A stretch of 38,135 nucleotides of DNA. It comes from a virus. A model generated the notes under the pieces. That model had not been told where the DNA came from, did no database searches, and was given only the letters and a program-made list of their open reading frames with translations. The position numbers were made by a program, and so were the translations under genes. The stretch is from the IMG/VR virus record IMGVR_UViG_3300030098_004691, positions 1-38,135 of that record; one strand, given 5' to 3'. Below, one piece after another: positions 7,097-15,491 of the stretch (within the stretch, counting starts at the first letter, position 1; each line of letters opens with the position of its first letter).

Positions 7097-8062
7097 ATGG
7101 CCAAAGTTACAAATGCGTTTGACACCTTCACGGCAATAGGCCAAAGAGAGGATCTGTCAGATACGATTTATAATATTTCCCCGGAAGAAACACCTTTTGT
7201 CACAAATGCTGGCAAACGTAGTGTTTCCAATACAAAATTCGAGTGGAGCATTGAATCCCTTCCAGCAGTCTCAACCACTGCACAACTCGAAGGAGATTCC
7301 ATAAGTGCATCTGCAGCAAACAACACCACAAGACTGAGTAACATCACTCAGATTCTTTATAGGTCATTTGCTGTCACTAATACCCAGGCTGCGATGAATC
7401 GGGCCGGGGTGTCAGATGCCATGGCACATCAGGCTGCCATTGCTTCCAGGGCATTAAAAAGGGATGTCGAATCTTTGATGCTTTTGAATCAGGCATCGAA
7501 TGAATCATCTGCTGATGCATCCACTGCAAGAACCACTGCAGCCATGGGTGCCTGGATTCGGACCAATGTGGATAAGGCCAGTGATGGAACCAATCCAACC
7601 AATGCAGTTGGAACAGATCCACGGAATGATGGAACTGCAAGGGCATTGGATGAAACCAAAATGAAGGCAGCCCTGAAACTCTGCTATGACAACAGTGGGG
7701 ATCAACCCTCAATGATCATGGTGGATGCAGCCGGGAAGCAGATTGTTTCTGCATTTTCAGGTCGAGCAAGTGCAACCCAGGTTGTGGCACTACCTCAATC
7801 AAAACCTGATGAAGTTCATGCAACAGTGTCAGTTTACTTTGGGGATTTTGGAACATATAACGTGTTCACTAATCGGTTCCAAAGAGCAAAAGACACTTGG
7901 ATCATCAATCCTGAGTTTGTGAAGATTGCACAACTCCGACCCTATGAAATGACTACCAAAGGGGTGGTCGGTGATGCTTCCGAAGCGTTCATCACATGGG
8001 AAGGTGGACTTCAGGTGGATAACGAATCAGCCCATGGCCTAGTGGCTGATTGTGGTGGATGA
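7097..8062 (+). CDS. Major capsid protein (SU10-like / DUF5309 type)
   Basis: This 321-residue protein has the start of SU10-like major head proteins: 'FDTFTAIGQREDLSDTIYNI' then 'SPEETPFVTNAGK'. It later shows 'TQILYRSFAVTNTQAAMNRAG' (split) and a C-terminal 'VKIAQLRPYEMTTKGVVGDA' region, matching the family with an HK97-like fold. The length agrees with the family. It has one of the strongest SDs in the window (AGGAGGT, six bases before ATG), as expected for the most abundant virion protein, and follows the scaffold by 15 bases. Confidence 0.9.
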   Translation: MAKVTNAFDTFTAIGQREDLSDTIYNISPEETPFVTNAGKRSVSNTKFEWSIESLPAVSTTAQLEGDSISASAANNTTRLSNITQILYRSFAVTNTQAAMNRAGVSDAMAHQAAIASRALKRDVESLMLLNQASNESSADASTARTTAAMGAWIRTNVDKASDGTNPTNAVGTDPRNDGTARALDETKMKAALKLCYDNSGDQPSMIMVDAAGKQIVSAFSGRASATQVVALPQSKPDEVHATVSVYFGDFGTYNVFTNRFQRAKDTWIINPEFVKIAQLRPYEMTTKGVVGDASEAFITWEGGLQVDNESAHGLVADCGG

Positions 8063-8098
8063 TCTGATCTTCTAAACCTTTAAAGATATCCGGGTCTG

Positions 8099-8116
8099 AC
8101 CCCATGGAAGTGGGGT
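8099..8116 (+). terminator. Hairpin after the capsid gene (possible attenuator)
   Basis: ACCCCA-TGGAAG-TGGGGT is a perfect 6-bp stem 37 bases after the major capsid stop. No strong T-run follows (only TATTTT further on), so it would act as a partial terminator or a 3'-end stabiliser that sets a high capsid to downstream mRNA ratio. Confidence 0.35.
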
Positions 8117-8138
8117 GAGATCTGGGTATTTTAAAAAA

Positions 8139-8447
8139 ATGCCATTAAATTCTACTGTTCTTGATGACCATGCCGGTGTAAGGACTACAGTCAACACCGA
8201 AGATGGGGATGGAAAATTCCATGTCCATAAGAAGCAGGATATCCAGCCAATTCTGGATCATGTCAAGTCCCAACGGGATATCCCAATAGACAGGACCAAC
8301 CCTGGAAGACATGTTGCCGAAATCCCATTGGTTTTGGCATCGAAGTTAATGAGGGAAGGAATCCTGAACGACAAAAAAGCCTTGGCTAAATGGCTAGATA
8401 AACCAGAAAACAAGCCATTCAGGGTCTGGGAAGGAAGGTTGACTTAG
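8139..8447 (+). CDS. Small conserved head-region protein
   Basis: This protein is about 102 residues from ATG 8139 (a GTG at 8115 would add eight residues but lies inside the hairpin). The pattern 'KKQDIQPILDHVKSQRD' then 'GRHVAEIPLVLASKLMREG' and 'FRVWEGRL' is one I know from small proteins downstream of capsid genes in many podophages, with no assigned function. Its stop TAG is followed at once by the ATG of the adaptor gene. The start codon lacks a clear SD, so coupling or low expression is likely. Confidence 0.65.
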   Translation: MPLNSTVLDDHAGVRTTVNTEDGDGKFHVHKKQDIQPILDHVKSQRDIPIDRTNPGRHVAEIPLVLASKLMREGILNDKKALAKWLDKPENKPFRVWEGRLT

Positions 8448-9077
8448 ATGTCAATCACAACTCAGCCAGAACTATTAACTGCTGCATCGAACTGGCTTAA
8501 CCGATCAGACCTTTCAGGCCGATTGGAAGAGTTTATTGCTATTGCTGAAGCAGGGTTTAATAGAAGGTTGAGAACACGGGATCAGATGACCCGTTCAACA
8601 ACATCTGCAACCACCCAGTATGTCAGTCTGCCATCAGATTTTCTTCAGGCAAGAAACGTAAATATCACAAGCACCAGTCCACCTAAGAGACTGGTTTATC
8701 TGACACCAGACCGGGCCGATGATTACCGGGAATCCTTTGATAACACAACCGGAATTCCAGAGTATTACACCATAGCCGGTGATGCCATGGAACTTCTGAA
8801 GACCCCGGATGGAACATACACACTACAGATCCAATATTTTGCAAAGGTTCCTGCATTAACATCAAGCAACACCACCAACTGGCTACTGACATCACATCCA
8901 GATGCATACCTTTATTCGACCTTAATGGCAGCAGAACCATTCCTGATGAATGATGCAAGGTTACAAACTTGGGCATCATTATCTGAAAAAGCCATCCAGG
9001 AAATTGTTGATGCAGATGATGCATCCAGATATGCCGGTGGAACCTTGGCAGCAAGACCGATCACAACCTATTCATAA
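8448..9077 (+). CDS. Head-tail adaptor protein (SU10 adaptor-like)
   Basis: This 209-residue protein's start, 'LLTAASNWLNRSDLSGRLEEF' (split) followed by 'IAEAGFNRRLRTRDQ', matches the adaptor/connector proteins that follow the capsid gene in SU10-like and related podoviruses ('WLNRxDL...FIxLAEAxxNRxLR'). A central beta-rich part contains 'VSLPSDFLQARNV' and 'IQYFAKVPAL', both characteristic. It would form the ring below the portal that docks the short tail. It is adjacent to its upstream neighbour with no gap, and its stop overlaps the next start (TAATGA). Confidence 0.8.
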   Translation: MSITTQPELLTAASNWLNRSDLSGRLEEFIAIAEAGFNRRLRTRDQMTRSTTSATTQYVSLPSDFLQARNVNITSTSPPKRLVYLTPDRADDYRESFDNTTGIPEYYTIAGDAMELLKTPDGTYTLQIQYFAKVPALTSSNTTNWLLTSHPDAYLYSTLMAAEPFLMNDARLQTWASLSEKAIQEIVDADDASRYAGGTLAARPITTYS

Positions 9078-9301
9078 TGAGTTGGACAGAACAGACCAAT
9101 GAAACATCTACCTGGACCAACCAGACTGATTCAAGCCAGACCTGGAGTGGGCAATCTTCCACATCAGCCACATGGGCCGGTCAGGATAATAATCTCAATC
9201 TGATTTATGGTGCAGATCCTTATGGGTATGGTATTTACAGTGGGCTTCCCCATGCTTGGGAAACTCTAACATCATCGACACAAACATGGACTAATCACTA
9301 A
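9077..9301 (+). CDS. Small Trp/Thr/Gln-repeat virion protein
   Basis: This 74-residue protein consists largely of short repeats with a period of about nine residues, each with W flanked by T/S/Q/N (WTEQTNETS, WTNQTDSSQ, WSGQSSTSA, WAGQDNN). It then has a Gly/Tyr patch 'YGADPYGYGIYSGLPHAW' and a closing WTNH. The Asn/Thr/Gln-rich repeats suggest a stacked beta or fibrous structure. It sits between the adaptor and the first tail fibre with one-base overlaps on both sides, so a tail role is likely. No family is known to me. Confidence 0.6.
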   Translation: MSWTEQTNETSTWTNQTDSSQTWSGQSSTSATWAGQDNNLNLIYGADPYGYGIYSGLPHAWETLTSSTQTWTNH

Positions 9302-10476
9302 TGGCAAACGAATTTACAACGAACTACAGTCTGGTCAAAAGTGAGGTTGGTGGTGACAATCAAAACTGGGGAACAAATCTACGGAATTCCTTAGACACCA
9401 TCGATGGTCAACTCATCAATAAGCTTGATAAAGATGTAGTCAAAGGTTTCACAAGTAGTGCAGTTGTCTTCACAAACACTGGATCAAGTGCTGGAACCAT
9501 CAGTGCTTCATCCGGGGATCTTTTCCAGGATTTTGAGGTTGGTGACAAGGTCCGGGTCACGGGTGCATCAGAAGCAACCAACGGATCAGATGCAAGCCCT
9601 TCCACCCATACCATCACAACCAAAACTTCATCAAATTCAATTACAGTCAGCACCGGTCTTGTATCAGATTCCGGGGATTCAGTCACTGTTGCATTAGTTC
9701 TGGAACCATACCATCTGGATGGTGGATCGATTGATGGCACACCGATAGGGTCATACGATGCATCAAGTGGTGCATTCACAACTATTTCTGCATCTGGAAC
9801 CACAACATTAAACGGGGATGTCGATCTTGGAAATGCAGCAACCGATACGATCACTGCAACAGCACAATTTGATTCTGATCTAGTCCCAAGCACCGATGAT
9901 GCACGGGATTTAGGATCATCCACAAAGGAATGGAAAGATCTTTATATCGACGGAACTGCATACATTGATGCAGCAGAAATCGGGTCAATCAATGCTTCAG
10001 GTGGTGCAGGAATTCAGAATACCCCGGTAGGAACCACAACAGCAGCAGCCGGTGGATTCACAACCCTAACATCTTCAGATGATGCTCAACTAGATTCACT
10101 TGGTGTTGGAACTGCAGCATCCGGGACTACCGGTGAGATTCGGGCAACCGATAACATCACTGCATATTATTCTTCTGATAAAAGGTTGAAGGATAATATC
10201 GAACCAATTCCAGATGCACTTCAAAAGATCGATTCAATAAGTGGTGTTTCATTTGATTGGGATGAAGAGTACATCAAATCCCATGGTGGTGAAGATGATT
10301 ATTTTCTTCAGAAACATGATATCGGAGTCATTGCCCAGGAAATCCAGAGTGTTCTTCCAGAGGTGGTCAGGGAACGTGAAGATGGATACCTTGCAGTCAA
10401 ATACGAGGGAATCGTTCCATTACTGATCCAGGCAATAAAAGAACTGAAAAAAGAGGTTGAGGAACTGAAGAAATGA
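9301..10476 (+). CDS. Tail fibre with C-terminal S74 self-cleaving chaperone
   Basis: This 391-residue protein has residues 1-25 of the 'NYSLVKSEVGGDNQNWGTNL' type, common at the start of phage tail fibres that begin with a neck-attachment segment. The middle is Thr/Ser/Gly/Asp-rich beta repeats. From about residue 288 to the end is an intramolecular chaperone of the peptidase S74 family: 'SSDKRLKDNIEPI' with the catalytic Ser-Asp start, 'GVIAQEIQSVLPEVV', 'AVKYEGIVPLLIQAIKEL' and a final coiled coil. The domain trimerises the fibre and then cleaves itself off. It is probably a receptor-binding or side-fibre protein. Confidence 0.85.
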   Translation: MANEFTTNYSLVKSEVGGDNQNWGTNLRNSLDTIDGQLINKLDKDVVKGFTSSAVVFTNTGSSAGTISASSGDLFQDFEVGDKVRVTGASEATNGSDASPSTHTITTKTSSNSITVSTGLVSDSGDSVTVALVLEPYHLDGGSIDGTPIGSYDASSGAFTTISASGTTTLNGDVDLGNAATDTITATAQFDSDLVPSTDDARDLGSSTKEWKDLYIDGTAYIDAAEIGSINASGGAGIQNTPVGTTTAAAGGFTTLTSSDDAQLDSLGVGTAASGTTGEIRATDNITAYYSSDKRLKDNIEPIPDALQKIDSISGVSFDWDEEYIKSHGGEDDYFLQKHDIGVIAQEIQSVLPEVVREREDGYLAVKYEGIVPLLIQAIKELKKEVEELKK

Positions 10477-11360
10477 CCACACCAGCATCAGGTCAGATCT
10501 CATTTTCTGACATCAGAACTGAATTTGAATTTTTAGGAAGTGGTGCAGCTTCAATGTCTACTTTAAGAGGTAAAGGTAATTGGACAGGAAGCACCAACAA
10601 TACCCTTCCAAGTGGGCAAATCAGTTTCAGTGATCTTTACGGAAAAAATGATTACTACGGAAATTATACTCAGGGTTCAGATGTAAATTATTCAGGTGGA
10701 ACGAACGACACTGACACCTATTCACCAGGATCTCTTGATATAAAATTTTTGAGAATTCGATGCTGGGGATCAGGTGGTGGATCAGGTGGGAATTCTAGAC
10801 ATGACACCTATGGGACTTGCACGGGATACCCACCAGTTCCAGGGGGTGCAGTGGGTGCAACAACATTCACCGGTGGTTCAGGTGGAACCGGGGGGTATGC
10901 CGAAATGATTGTTAAATTCCAGGGTGGAACTATTTCATACATCAGGGGTGCTGCTGGAGCAAATAATAAACCTCAAGTCAATGCCACCCCAGTTCCAACC
11001 TATGGACAAACAGGGTCTTCCGGGAGTTTTAGTGGGGCAACCGGAGCAACTGGTAATTCCGGGCATTCTGCGACTGCAACCTACACAGGGAACGGAACAA
11101 GCCAGACAGTAACCGGAAACGGGGGTTCAGGTGGAAGTGGGGCAAGTATCTCAGGAAGTGTTGCATGTTCAAGGGAAAGTTCTAGCCAGGGAGGGAGTTA
11201 CTGGGGTTATAACGTAAGTCGAAGTAATGGAAGCACTGGTTCTAGTGGAACGGGTGTGACTGATGCTCTAAGTGCAACAATCCAGTATGTGAATACAACA
11301 ACTGGTGGTGGAAAATCAGCAAATACACATGGTCAAGTAACCTTTAATCATTACACCTGA
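10473..11360 (+). CDS. Glycine-rich tail fibre / adhesin
   Basis: This 295-residue protein overlaps the S74 fibre gene by ATGA. The first 65 residues carry two copies of 'P(A/S)SGQISFSDI/LR/YG', a short repeat found at the start of many marine phage fibre proteins. The rest is Gly/Ser/Thr-rich with polyglycine runs (GSGGGSGGNS, GGSGGTGGY, GNGGSGGSG), similar in composition to Gly-rich receptor-tip adhesins of tailed phages. The low-complexity body makes homology hard to see; receptor binding is inferred from composition and neighbours. Confidence 0.65.
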   Translation: MTTPASGQISFSDIRTEFEFLGSGAASMSTLRGKGNWTGSTNNTLPSGQISFSDLYGKNDYYGNYTQGSDVNYSGGTNDTDTYSPGSLDIKFLRIRCWGSGGGSGGNSRHDTYGTCTGYPPVPGGAVGATTFTGGSGGTGGYAEMIVKFQGGTISYIRGAAGANNKPQVNATPVPTYGQTGSSGSFSGATGATGNSGHSATATYTGNGTSQTVTGNGGSGGSGASISGSVACSRESSSQGGSYWGYNVSRSNGSTGSSGTGVTDALSATIQYVNTTTGGGKSANTHGQVTFNHYT

Positions 11361-12136
11361 TGCCGACCACGACAAACCTTTCACTGACTCTTCCAGATCC
11401 TGGTTCAGAATCTTCACGGGGAACCTGGGGAACGACTTTAAACACTGCAATCACTGCAATCGACACTGCACTTGCAGATGCATCTAGTTCTGCTGCTGGC
11501 AGGATGTCATCCAGTGACAAATCAAAACTGGATGCAATAGAAGCAAACGCAAAAGCAGACCAGACTGGTGCCGAAATAAAATCTTTATATGAAGGTGAAT
11601 CCGACACCAATGCTTTCACTGATGCATTACTTTCAAAATTAAATGGTATCGAAGCAAGTGCAACTGCAGACCAGACCGGTGCCCAAATCAAAACTGCATA
11701 TGAAGCAGAATCAGATACCAATGCATTTACGGACACCTTACTTTCAAAATTAAATGCTGTTGAAGCATCTGCTGATGTCACTGATGCAACGAATGTCAAT
11801 GCAGCCGGTGCATTCATGCACACTGATATCCCAGATTCTGATACCGGGTTCCTTAAAAGAACTGGATCAGAAACTTACGATGTTGACACATCAACATACA
11901 TTACCGGAAACCAAACCATCACAGTCTCAGGTGATGTCACGGGGTCCGGGACAACAGCAATCACAGCAACCCTTGCAGCTTCAGGAGTAACTGCAGCAAC
12001 CTATGGTTCGGCAACCCAGGTTCCAGTTCTGGCAGTAGATGCAAAGGGCAGGGTCACATCAGTAACGAATACAACAATCACATCTTCAGGAGTCTCTGAG
12101 GACACAGTGGTGGCATTAGCTTTGGCTTTAGGTTGA
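11360..12136 (+). CDS. Tail fibre protein with tandem helical repeats
   Basis: This 258-residue protein has two copies of a ~42-residue repeat at about 52-135, each reading 'KL(D/N)xIEAxAxADQTGAxIK' followed by 'xYExESDTNAFTDxLLSKLN'. This is a widespread phage fibre repeat, usually helical shaft. The C-terminal half has the beta motif 'ITVSGDVTGSGTTAITATLA' and 'VPVLAVDAKGRVTSVTNTTI', common in fibre proteins of marine phages. It starts by a TGATG-type overlap with the preceding gene. It is probably part of the same fibre system. Confidence 0.7.
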   Translation: MPTTTNLSLTLPDPGSESSRGTWGTTLNTAITAIDTALADASSSAAGRMSSSDKSKLDAIEANAKADQTGAEIKSLYEGESDTNAFTDALLSKLNGIEASATADQTGAQIKTAYEAESDTNAFTDTLLSKLNAVEASADVTDATNVNAAGAFMHTDIPDSDTGFLKRTGSETYDVDTSTYITGNQTITVSGDVTGSGTTAITATLAASGVTAATYGSATQVPVLAVDAKGRVTSVTNTTITSSGVSEDTVVALALALG

Positions 12137-12137
12137 T

Positions 12138-12494
12138 ATGGCAAACACATTTAGAGTAGTCACTAAATCCGGGGTAGCAACAGATTCCAGTAGCCCAACA
12201 AGTCTATACACCACCCCGGCAAGCACCACATCGATTGTGCTGGCATTATTGGTTTCTAATAAGCACAACAGCAGCATCAAGGCAACAGTGGTGGTCAGTT
12301 CTGATACGACTGTCAGTGGTGCCGGTGCCACCAATGCTGATGCACATATCATCAAAGATGTCTCAATCGAAGAAGAAACATCCCTGGAAATCATGTCAGG
12401 TCAGAAATATGTCTTGGCAACCACCGATGTTTTAAAGATTTATGCAGATAATGCCAACCTTGATGTTGTGTTTAGTTTCATGGAGATAACGTAA
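12138..12494 (+). CDS. Small beta-sandwich-like fibre-associated protein
   Basis: This 118-residue protein matches in layout a small protein common in marine phage fibre clusters: 'MANTFRVVTKSGV', 'LYTTPASTTSIVLALLVSN', 'VSIEEETSLEIMSGQKYVL' and a C-terminal 'DVVFSFMEIT'. No function is established that I know of; a capping or decoration role on fibres is possible. Its last codons (MEI) contain the GGAG Shine-Dalgarno used by the next gene. Confidence 0.65.
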   Translation: MANTFRVVTKSGVATDSSSPTSLYTTPASTTSIVLALLVSNKHNSSIKATVVVSSDTTVSGAGATNADAHIIKDVSIEEETSLEIMSGQKYVLATTDVLKIYADNANLDVVFSFMEIT

Positions 12495-13486
12495 TGCCAT
12501 TCATCGGGAAACAATCCACATCTAATTCTCAGATCACTAATTACACCACAACAGTTGGTTCAGGTGGACAAAGTAATTTCACAGTAGTGATTGAGGGTGG
12601 TGACGAAACACACGTTTACTTGAATGGTGTTCTGCTTAAAGAAACCACGGATTACACAGTCAGTTCCACACAAGTAAGTTTGGTTAGTGCTGCAGTAGAA
12701 AACGATATTGTTGAGATTAAAGTATTCAGAAGTTTTGCGTTATCGGATGCAGTAAGAGCAACGGGTGGAACCTTTAGTGGTGATGTTACTGTCCCGAATT
12801 TAACACTTTCGTCAAACGTCATTAAAGCAAGTGATGGTGGATCAACGATTACTTTAGATACGTCTGATAATGTCGCTATTGCTGGAGATTTAAAAGTTGG
12901 TGCAATTAAAGCCTCAAACGGAACGTCAGGGATTACAATAGCATCAGATGGTCAGATCACAGTTAATCAAAATAATCCTACGATTACGTTAGGGAGTAAC
13001 ACGACTTTTCCTGCTGGTACTATAATCCAAGTACAACAACAATTAAAGAACATTGATAATTCAGGTGCTGATATAAATAATCCCACAATTACTGCTCAAA
13101 CATTTGCTTCAGGTTTTAAAGCTCATGAATTTTCATTTACTCCTAAAAAATCAAATTCAAAATTATTATTAGATTATAGAGGGCATATTCAAACACCCAC
13201 AAGTAACGGGGCAGAAATGTATTTTGCTAGAGATAATACAAACTCTGGGACTGATAATGGGACAAAAACGAGATCAGGCTCAACAGGAAATAAAACTGCA
13301 AACGCTTTTAGTTATTTAGCTCAAGAAACTACTATGTATCATACAGTTTCAATAAACCAGATGGTAGATGCTTCACAAAACACTGCTATTAGGTTTTTAG
13401 TAATTTTCACAAGTTTTGATGGGGATGGTCTTACAATACAACATGATGGTACAAGTGTATTTACTATAATGGAGATCGCACAATGA
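12494..13486 (+). CDS. Tail fibre protein A of a duplicated pair
   Basis: In this 330-residue protein, residues ~13-85 form a beta domain of the 'NYTTTVGSGGQSNFTV' / 'VYLNGVLLKETTDYTV' type found at the start of many fibre proteins. Then comes repetitive shaft, then 'NPTITLGSNTTFPAGTIIQV' leading into a C-terminal head domain ending 'FTIMEIAQ'. From about base 12780 the codon use becomes visibly more A/T-rich than upstream. The block from 'NPTITLGSNTTF' on has a paralogue in the gene at 13791. It is probably a host-range determinant. Confidence 0.7.
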   Translation: MPFIGKQSTSNSQITNYTTTVGSGGQSNFTVVIEGGDETHVYLNGVLLKETTDYTVSSTQVSLVSAAVENDIVEIKVFRSFALSDAVRATGGTFSGDVTVPNLTLSSNVIKASDGGSTITLDTSDNVAIAGDLKVGAIKASNGTSGITIASDGQITVNQNNPTITLGSNTTFPAGTIIQVQQQLKNIDNSGADINNPTITAQTFASGFKAHEFSFTPKKSNSKLLLDYRGHIQTPTSNGAEMYFARDNTNSGTDNGTKTRSGSTGNKTANAFSYLAQETTMYHTVSINQMVDASQNTAIRFLVIFTSFDGDGLTIQHDGTSVFTIMEIAQ

Positions 13487-13791
13487 ACCAAACTCCAGAT
13501 TTTTTAGTTAAAGCATTACAAGCCTTAGTACCTAAAGCACAATTTATTTCATACGGGGGTAAACTAGAATTACTTGATTGGAAAGATGAAAGACCAAAGC
13601 CAAGCGACAAAGAAATAACCGACAAGGTTGCTGAACTCCAAACTGAGTACGAAAAACAGGCTTACGCTAGGTCAAGGGCTGAATCTTACGACCCAATCCC
13701 AGAGCAATTAGACCAGATATATCATGATATGGATGGGTGGAAAAAGCGGATAAAATCTGTAAAAGACAAATACCCAAAGCAGAGTGAATAA
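13483..13791 (+). CDS. Fibre-assembly chaperone-like protein, copy 1
   Basis: This 102-residue protein overlaps fibre A by ATGA. The central pattern 'AELQTEYEKQAYARSRAESY' then 'PEQLDQIYHDMDGWKKRIKS' and 'VKDKYPK' is the signature of small proteins placed after tail fibre genes in marine phages and assumed to help fold the fibre tip (related in layout to XkdW-type proteins). The paralogue at 14483-14806 follows the second fibre. The start GGAG is built into the end of the fibre gene. Confidence 0.7.
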   Translation: MNQTPDFLVKALQALVPKAQFISYGGKLELLDWKDERPKPSDKEITDKVAELQTEYEKQAYARSRAESYDPIPEQLDQIYHDMDGWKKRIKSVKDKYPKQSE

Positions 13792-14483
13792 TGAGTAGAT
13801 CCAGAGATTTAGCAAACCTAGCAAACAACGCAACAGGTTTAGAAACATTAACTGTTTCTGATATTACTGACCTCACTGCTACGGCAACTGAATTGAATTA
13901 TGTTAGTGGTGCAGGTAGTGCTTTACAGACACAAATTAATTCAAAGATAGGTGGCAGTAATCCTACGCTGACGTTAGGAAGTAATACGACTTTTGCTTCT
14001 GGCAATATTGTTAAGACTTATTATGCCGAATATACAGAAAGTAATTCTACTACTTATAGTATACAAACTTGGCATGATATACCAAATTTATCGATAACAA
14101 CTGATGTTCCTAAATCAACAAGTAGTAAGTTTCTACTTTTTGGTCACACAGTTCATGGAACAAATGAAGATTGGTCAGCAAAATTTAGATTTTATAATGT
14201 CACAACAAGTAGTGCAGTGAGTAATGCAACAACTCGTGCCCAAGGTTCCGAACAATTTTCAAATTTTATAGGAGGACATACCTATCCCAATTCTAGTGCG
14301 GATATGTTCAATGGAAATGGTCAGGGTTATCAGTCGAGCAATAATGGTTCTGCCCAAACTTTTAAGTTACAAGGATATTCAGGCCGAAATGGTTATATAT
14401 TAAACAGACAATGGGCCAATAATAACGATGACATATCTGGTAATGCTTGTATTTGTTCATTGATTGTAATGGAGATAGCATAA
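13791..14483 (+). CDS. Tail fibre protein B of a duplicated pair
   Basis: This 230-residue protein begins 'MSRSRDLANLANNATGLETL', a frequent start of short fibre proteins, followed by 'ATATELNYVSGAGSALQTQI'. It then has 'NPTLTLGSNTTFASGNIV', which is also similar at the DNA level to fibre A around 12977. The C-terminal head is different in sequence but ends in the same 'VMEIA'. It is A/T-rich like its neighbours. It is probably an alternative or additional receptor-binding tip. Confidence 0.65.
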   Translation: MSRSRDLANLANNATGLETLTVSDITDLTATATELNYVSGAGSALQTQINSKIGGSNPTLTLGSNTTFASGNIVKTYYAEYTESNSTTYSIQTWHDIPNLSITTDVPKSTSSKFLLFGHTVHGTNEDWSAKFRFYNVTTSSAVSNATTRAQGSEQFSNFIGGHTYPNSSADMFNGNGQGYQSSNNGSAQTFKLQGYSGRNGYILNRQWANNNDDISGNACICSLIVMEIA

Positions 14484-14806
14484 TGAATTTAATTCAATTT
14501 TATGCAGAAGCATTGGATGCAGTAGCCAAAGGTAAGTGGTTACAAAATACTCAAACTTATGAGTCAATTGTATGGAAAGACCCAACCGATACTATCCCGA
14601 AAGAAGTTATTGATGCAAAGGTTGCTGAACTTAAAGCTGAATTTCAAGATCAAGCCTACGCTAGAAATAGACAATCTAATTATCCTAATGAGCATGATTT
14701 AATTGTAGCACTTTGGGAAAAAGTAGTAGAAGGAAGGAGTGAAAGTGCAGATGCTTTAGAAGTAAAAAGACAGGAGGTCAAAACCGCACACCCAAAGCCT
14801 GAATAG
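14483..14806 (+). CDS. Fibre-assembly chaperone-like protein, copy 2
   Basis: This is a 107-residue protein; ATG 14483 overlaps the fibre B stop (TAATG) and has GGAG eight bases upstream, so it is preferred over the earlier in-frame start at 14447. 'VWKDPTDTIPKEVIDAKVAE' and 'LKAEFQDQAYARNRQSNYP' align with 'DWKDERPKPSDKEITDKVAE' and 'LQTEYEKQAYARSRAESYDP' of copy 1, while the C-terminal third differs. This indicates an old duplication of a fibre-chaperone pair. Confidence 0.65.
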   Translation: MNLIQFYAEALDAVAKGKWLQNTQTYESIVWKDPTDTIPKEVIDAKVAELKAEFQDQAYARNRQSNYPNEHDLIVALWEKVVEGRSESADALEVKRQEVKTAHPKPE

Positions 14807-15135
14807 TGGACCACCATTTTAACCCGGCAGATCAATACTATAATTATAAACCTCAACCCATTAAAGAAATGCCTGACACTGAATTAATGTTGACTTTAAT
14901 TGAAAGAATCGGGGTACCCGTAGCAACATTAATTGCAGCAGGATATTTGATCATGTGGTTGCTGAAGAATGCCACCAAGGAACGTGAACAATGGCAGCAG
15001 CGTGATGAGCAAAATGATGAACGAATCATGAAATTAGTTGAGTCAAGCAGTGATGCATTGCTGCATGTTAAAATTGCCTTGGAACAGAACACCCAGGCAA
15101 TGAAAGAATACATTCGATTCAGAGGTGGACAATAA
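14806..15135 (+). CDS. Single-span membrane protein, BhlA/UviB-like holin candidate
   Basis: This 109-residue protein has one hydrophobic segment at about 36-51 (GVPVATLIAAGYLIMW) and then a long charged coiled coil beginning KNATKEREQWQQRDEQN. Short protein, one early membrane span and a charged helix after it is the layout of BhlA/UviB-type holin-like proteins. A GTG start at 14806 overlaps the previous stop (TAGTG); ATG 14869 would also keep the membrane span. Its place two genes before the endolysin supports a lysis role. Confidence 0.6.
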   Translation: MDHHFNPADQYYNYKPQPIKEMPDTELMLTLIERIGVPVATLIAAGYLIMWLLKNATKEREQWQQRDEQNDERIMKLVESSSDALLHVKIALEQNTQAMKEYIRFRGGQ

Positions 15136-15491
15136 TGGAAACAATAACTGAAAAAACAACTGTAAAGGGATCTGAAAAACCTCAAAAAACAGAGATCACA
15201 GTTAAGGATAGATTAGTTCTGAGAAGGGCAAACTTTAGGTTTCTTTTAGCAATGCTAATCTTAGCAATATACGGATTCACCATATATAGTTTGATGTATT
15301 CTGAGATCAACATGGATGATAAAGTTTCGACACTTTTGGTGTCGGTAATTTCTGCACTTACAGTGTTAATTTCACAGACCGGGTCTTTCTATTATTCAGA
15401 TCCAAAGAGTGATGCAAATGACACATCTGACCCCAATAACCCTGAAGAAGAAGAGGACAATGGAAGCATTCCTGTTAAATCTGGTGTTTAA
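15135..15491 (+). CDS. Two-span membrane protein, second holin/antiholin candidate
   Basis: This 118-residue protein has two hydrophobic segments (about 36-54, 'FLLAMLILAIYGFTIYSLM', and about 65-85, 'VSTLLVSVISALTVLIS'). It has a charged N-terminus and an acidic C-terminus (NPEEEEDNGS). The length and topology fit a holin or antiholin; no family is recognised. It follows the single-span protein with a TAATGG junction and precedes the endolysin. Confidence 0.6.
   Translation: METITEKTTVKGSEKPQKTEITVKDRLVLRRANFRFLLAMLILAIYGFTIYSLMYSEINMDDKVSTLLVSVISALTVLISQTGSFYYSDPKSDANDTSDPNNPEEEEDNGSIPVKSGV

Noticed and set aside
9408-9923. 171-codon open frame on the - strand
   Set aside because: It lies exactly opposite the S74 fibre gene; the Ser/Pro/Val-rich translation mirrors the Thr/Gly/Asp-rich sense codons and has no SD or neighbours.
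11344-11823. 159-codon open frame on the - strand
   Set aside because: Antisense shadow of the repetitive fibre gene at 11360; its internal repeats are simply the fibre repeats read backwards.
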